From the IMG/VR virus record IMGVR_UViG_3300023223_000589, positions 1-50,978 of that record: a stretch of 50,978 nucleotides of DNA; one strand, 5' to 3'. Below, one piece after another: positions 48,471-50,978 of this stretch. The position numbers and the translations under genes are program-made. Position 1 is the stretch's first letter. Each line of letters opens with the position of its first letter. The stretch is from a virus. The notes under the pieces were generated by a model. It did no database searches and was not told where the DNA came from. It was given only the letters and a program-made list of their open reading frames with translations.

Positions 48471-48547
48471 TGGACAACCCCGCCCCATATGATTATAATC
48501 TTAAATGTATATCTCATCTTTATACTATTGAAAAGTTAGGAAAATAA
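48470..48547 (+). CDS. Possible 25-aa peptide
   Basis: ATG 48470 overlaps the previous stop and the frame ends at TAA 48545-48547, five bases before the next ATG. The nucleotides 48526-48541 (TATTGAAAAGTTAGGA) match the conserved leader seen after the operator promoters, so this stretch may be a leader rather than a gene. Confidence 0.3.
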   Translation: MDNPAPYDYNLKCISHLYTIEKLGK

Positions 48548-48551
48548 GAAA

Positions 48552-48764
48552 ATGGAAGAAACAAGAGAGCAGCAGCTTAGAAGTATTATCCAAGACAGGA
48601 AACAATTATTTATTGATGAATTAAAAGTATTGCCCACCAAGTCGAAACGTGACCTATATTTAAATATATTGCAAAGATCGGTGGATGAATTAGTTCTTTG
48701 TAATAACCTCGGAAAGCTTGATTTAGGTGTTACTGAAACGCCGATAAAAAAGGGTGGGGGATGA
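48552..48764 (+). CDS. Small helical protein, 70 aa
   Basis: ATG 48552 after AGGAAAATAAGAAA. Helical (EETREQQLRSIIQDRKQLFIDEL). Ends in KKGGG. No family recognised. Confidence 0.5.
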   Translation: MEETREQQLRSIIQDRKQLFIDELKVLPTKSKRDLYLNILQRSVDELVLCNNLGKLDLGVTETPIKKGGG

Positions 48765-48765
48765 T

Positions 48766-49002
48766 ATGACAACGCCTAAGAACCCAAACCCGCCAAGTCA
48801 CGAAGATTTTTTAAAAGCCTCGGCATTCGTTAGAACCTTTAAAACTAAGCAAGAATGGATTGAACATCTCGAAAAGTGCCGTGAAGCCGAGCAATCGAAA
48901 TTTGAGAAGAAATTGCGAAGCGTTGACAAGGTAACGGATGTTTTATGCCTTGTTTCTTGGATTTTGCTGGCTTTATATGGTCTTTTTGTGTGGTTGTCGT
49001 GA
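48766..49002 (+). CDS. Membrane-anchored protein, 78 aa
   Basis: ATG 48766 with GGGTGGGGGA upstream; a GTG at 48754 is also in frame. Proline-rich start, a helix with WIEHLEKCREAEQ, then a membrane segment (VLCLVSWILLALYGLFVWL). GTGA overlap with the next gene. Confidence 0.5.
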   Translation: MTTPKNPNPPSHEDFLKASAFVRTFKTKQEWIEHLEKCREAEQSKFEKKLRSVDKVTDVLCLVSWILLALYGLFVWLS

Positions 49003-49469
49003 AGAAATCGGCAATATTATCACGATGCAGAAAATACAGATATTCTTTAACCAGGGCATGGGATGAATCAAAACCATATGTTGTATTCATTGGCCTAAAT
49101 CCATCCACTGCAGACGAAAACGAAGACGATCCCACAATTCGGCGCTGTATTGCATACGCTAAATCATGGGGCTATGGCGGGGTTAGAATGATGAACCTAT
49201 TTGCATTTAGGGCAACAGATCCTAAGAAGATGATGGCCGCCGATGATCCTATAGGGGTTATGAATTGCGAATATCTAAAATCTGCTGATGCCTTTGACCA
49301 TAGAAATTTGTTTGTAGCCGCATGGGGTAACCACGGCTCATTTATGAATAGGTATATTTTCGTTAAAAAAGTGTTTAGAAAACTGCATTATCTAAAAATG
49401 AATAATTCAGGTCAGCCGGCGCATCCGTTGTATTTAAAGGCCGATTTAAAGCCTGTTTTGTGGGAATAA
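48999..49469 (+). CDS. DUF1643 family protein
   Basis: 156 aa from GTG 48999. RYSLTRAWDESKPYVVFIGLNPSTADENEDDPTIRRC spans about residues 13-49 of this family, then MMNLFAFRATDPKKM and LFVAAWGNHG. The conserved acidic residues and the compact size fit DUF1643, which is frequent in phages and mobile elements but has no settled function. Confidence 0.82.
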   Translation: MKKSAILSRCRKYRYSLTRAWDESKPYVVFIGLNPSTADENEDDPTIRRCIAYAKSWGYGGVRMMNLFAFRATDPKKMMAADDPIGVMNCEYLKSADAFDHRNLFVAAWGNHGSFMNRYIFVKKVFRKLHYLKMNNSGQPAHPLYLKADLKPVLWE

Positions 49470-49478
49470 GGGGAAATA

Positions 49479-49685
49479 GTGGACCAACAAGTTAGAGAGC
49501 TACTATCTGAGGAAATAGGCCAACATATAGGGTGGTATATTCGAGAGCAAACAAAGCATTTAGTTGAGGCTATGCCTTGTAATTGCGATGAAACTCATGT
49601 TCAAGATGGTGTAATTATGTACGTTTCAAAGGGTGAACATTGTGAACGCTGCAATAAATTAGAAGAACTTGAGAAATTGGTGTAA
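49479..49685 (+). CDS. Small Cys-rich protein, 68 aa
   Basis: GTG 49479. CNC and CERC near the end, with H51, form a possible metal site; N-terminal helix ends EAMP. TAATG overlap with the next gene. Confidence 0.5.
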   Translation: MDQQVRELLSEEIGQHIGWYIREQTKHLVEAMPCNCDETHVQDGVIMYVSKGEHCERCNKLEELEKLV

Positions 49686-49900
49686 TGATGGGCAAAGAAA
49701 TAATAATCTACAAACCCGCCTCGGTTGGAGCTTCAACTGGCGAATTAATTGGAAAGTTCAACGGCTTCATAGATGCGGAAAAAGAAAAGCTTGCATACGA
49801 TAAATATCTTAAAAATGGGATGATATCACAAGAATCTTATGATTCTATGTGTGAAGAAAGAGGGTGGGGGGATAGTGAAGAACCAAAAACAGTTGATTGA
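49685..49900 (+). CDS. Small hypothetical protein, 71 aa
   Basis: ATG 49685. A soluble helical protein with FNGFIDAEKEKLAYDKYLKNG. Most of the gene (49744-49891) is repeated in inverted form at the right end of the window. Family unknown. Confidence 0.55.
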   Translation: MMGKEIIIYKPASVGASTGELIGKFNGFIDAEKEKLAYDKYLKNGMISQESYDSMCEERGWGDSEEPKTVD

Positions 49901-50210
49901 TCAAATAAGATCTACCAGGAAGTCGCAAGGGTTTACCCAATTAGATATAGCTAAAAAGGTGGGTCTGAGTAGGGCCCAGATTGCCAATTTAGAAGGAGGC
50001 CGACATAATTGCTCTTTGCCCCGCTTCTTACAGATTTGCGAAATATTAGGTATTGAATGGGCTGATTTTGATAATGCTGATAATATAAAACGCAATGCAG
50101 AAATTAAGGCCATGAGAGATTACAGGGCTGATTTTAAAAGATTTCACACAAAGATCACGAAGTTTTGTCTTGAAGCTTCGTGGGTATACGATGATCCCAA
50201 TGACAGCTAA
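49875..50210 (+). CDS. XRE-family transcription regulator
   Basis: 111 aa from GTG 49875, with GGTGGGGGG upstream. A helix-turn-helix of the Cro/C1 type covers about residues 19-45 (TQLDIAKKVGLSRAQIANLEGG), followed by the helical C-terminal half. It is the last plus-strand gene and stands next to the repeat-rich right end. It could repress early promoters or bind the recurring operator. Confidence 0.75.
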   Translation: MKNQKQLIDQIRSTRKSQGFTQLDIAKKVGLSRAQIANLEGGRHNCSLPRFLQICEILGIEWADFDNADNIKRNAEIKAMRDYRADFKRFHTKITKFCLEASWVYDDPNDS

Positions 50211-50341
50211 TAATAGCTAAATATAGTTAATGAGAAATTAGTACAGATCCAATAACAAATATACCCAAATACCAAGAGCCCCATAATAACACCCCCAAAT
50301 AGAGCTAATCCCTTATTGATATCGTAATTGAGTTGTTCCAT
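50207..50341 (-). CDS. Possible 44-aa membrane peptide, minus strand
   Basis: On the minus strand ATG at 50341-50339 opens a frame ending at TAG (50209-50207). The peptide has a soluble start (MEQLNYDINKG) and one membrane segment (LALFGGVIMGLLVFGYICYWI). No ribosome-binding site is visible, so this may be chance. It overlaps the end of the XRE gene by four bases. Confidence 0.3.
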   Translation of the reverse strand: MEQLNYDINKGLALFGGVIMGLLVFGYICYWICTNFSLTIFSYY

Positions 50342-50390
50342 GTAGGCACGTCATGGCCGTGTTGTCTGGTGTAATGTACGTATTATTATC

Positions 50391-50470
50391 ATGTCTTATA
50401 AAAGTATATATTTATTATCTTATATCTTATCTCTTATTATTTCTTATCTGATAACTATATATAGAGATTG
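50391..50470. repeat. AT-rich TCTTAT repeat tract
   Basis: Several copies of TCTTAT or close forms (TCTTATATCTTATCTCTTAT and on) between 50391 and 50470, far more AT-rich than the surroundings. It stands directly before the iteron-like repeats and would melt easily, as expected of a DNA-unwinding element. Confidence 0.55.
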
Positions 50471-50540
50471 AAGGTAGCATAAATACTATAAAAGAGCAAA
50501 TGAGATTCTTGGCTTTAGCTAGGTTTGACTGTGATTAGAA

Positions 50541-50795
50541 GAAATGAGCGCATATTGTGGTGAATGTGCATTTAACGCTTAAAAACGATGGTGTTATATA
50601 ATAAAGTGCGTTTACAGCTCAGAAATGAGGATTGTTTGACAAAATGAGCGTATATTACGTGAAATGTGCGTTTAAAGCCTAAAAACGATGGTCGCTTGAT
50701 GAGAATGTGCGATTTTAGGCTAAAAATGAGGTTTTTATGATATTTTGCAGGTTTTTTAGGATATTTTATATAAAATGTGGCTTTTTAGGGCTTAA
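50541..50795. repeat. Iteron-like direct repeats
   Basis: Degenerate direct copies of AATGTGCGTTTAAAGCNTAAAAAC: starts near 50561, 50601, 50661, 50702 and, weaker, 50772. A second motif, AAATGAGCGNATATT, occurs at 50542-50556 and 50642-50656, exactly 100 bp apart. No gene covers them. The copies suggest protein-binding iterons of a replication origin or packaging region. Confidence 0.65.
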
Positions 50796-50827
50796 AGGGG
50801 GTTGGGGCCCGTGGCGGAGTACTAAAT

Positions 50828-50978
50828 CATTGTTTTTGGGTCTTCACTATCCCCCCACCCTCTTTCTTCACACATAGAATCATAAGATTCTTGTGATATC
50901 ATCCCATTTTTAAGATATTTATCGTATGCAAGCTTTTCTTTTTCCGCATCTATGAAGCCGTTGAACTTTCCAATTAAT
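50828..50978. repeat. Right terminal inverted copy of 49744-49891
   Basis: The last about 150 bases are the reverse complement of 49744-49891, matching to the final base with one mismatch (position 49882). The match stops inward at a 9-nt shared sequence, TGTTTTTGG against CCAAAAACA. About 935 bp of single-copy sequence separate the arms. It is a fold-back of the same kind as at the left end. Confidence 0.88.

Overview
The window reads as a nearly complete genome of a tailed phage with a contractile tail (myovirus type). It is AT-rich, densely packed and almost entirely plus-strand. The head genes are of the lambda kind: GpA-family terminase, gpW-like protein, lambda-family portal, S49 protease with a nested scaffold, gpD-like decoration protein and gpE-like capsid protein. 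The tail genes follow the Mu order: sheath, tube, frameshifted chaperone, tape measure, gp43 to gp48. Such head and tail families are best known from phages of Gram-negative bacteria, so a Gram-negative host is likely; the sequence does not identify it. No integrase was recognised.

Layout. 1-860: left end with an inverted fold-back, three 40-bp-phased repeats, two small genes, a promoter and a probable structured RNA. 865-936: a tRNA-Arg(UCU)-like gene. 941-1597: the only well-supported minus-strand gene, a tail-completion-like protein. 1799-9626: DNA methyltransferase, terminase and head genes. 9637-23617: neck and contractile tail, with a -1 frameshift in the chaperone gene. 20404-25035: first fibre module. 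25052-26110: putative lysis genes, but no recognisable endolysin. 26111-26313: structured leader and terminator. 26314-29526: recombination module (DUF1351-like, RecE-like, RecT-like, SSB). 29690-34733: small accessory genes, many tightly coupled and many with CxxC motifs. 34835-37028: promoter, unusual structured leader, C5-methylase-like protein and replication proteins. 37036-41525: a second fibre module. 41532-50210: small accessory genes including an HD hydrolase, an ASCH-like protein, a DUF1643 protein and an XRE regulator. 50211-50978: non-coding right end with AT-rich and iteron-like repeats and a second inverted fold-back.

How it fits together. Terminase, portal, protease/scaffold and capsid genes build and fill the head. 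The Mu-like genes build the contractile tail, and the two fibre modules would set host recognition. A 16-bp near-palindrome recurs at promoters through the small-gene regions and probably marks a shared regulon. The two methyltransferases, the Lar-like protein and the MazG-, HD- and ASCH-like proteins suggest restriction evasion and nucleotide or RNA control. Both ends of the window fold back on internal sequence through short imperfect matches. This fits self-priming at physical ends of linear DNA, and it agrees with the cosB-like repeats at the left end.
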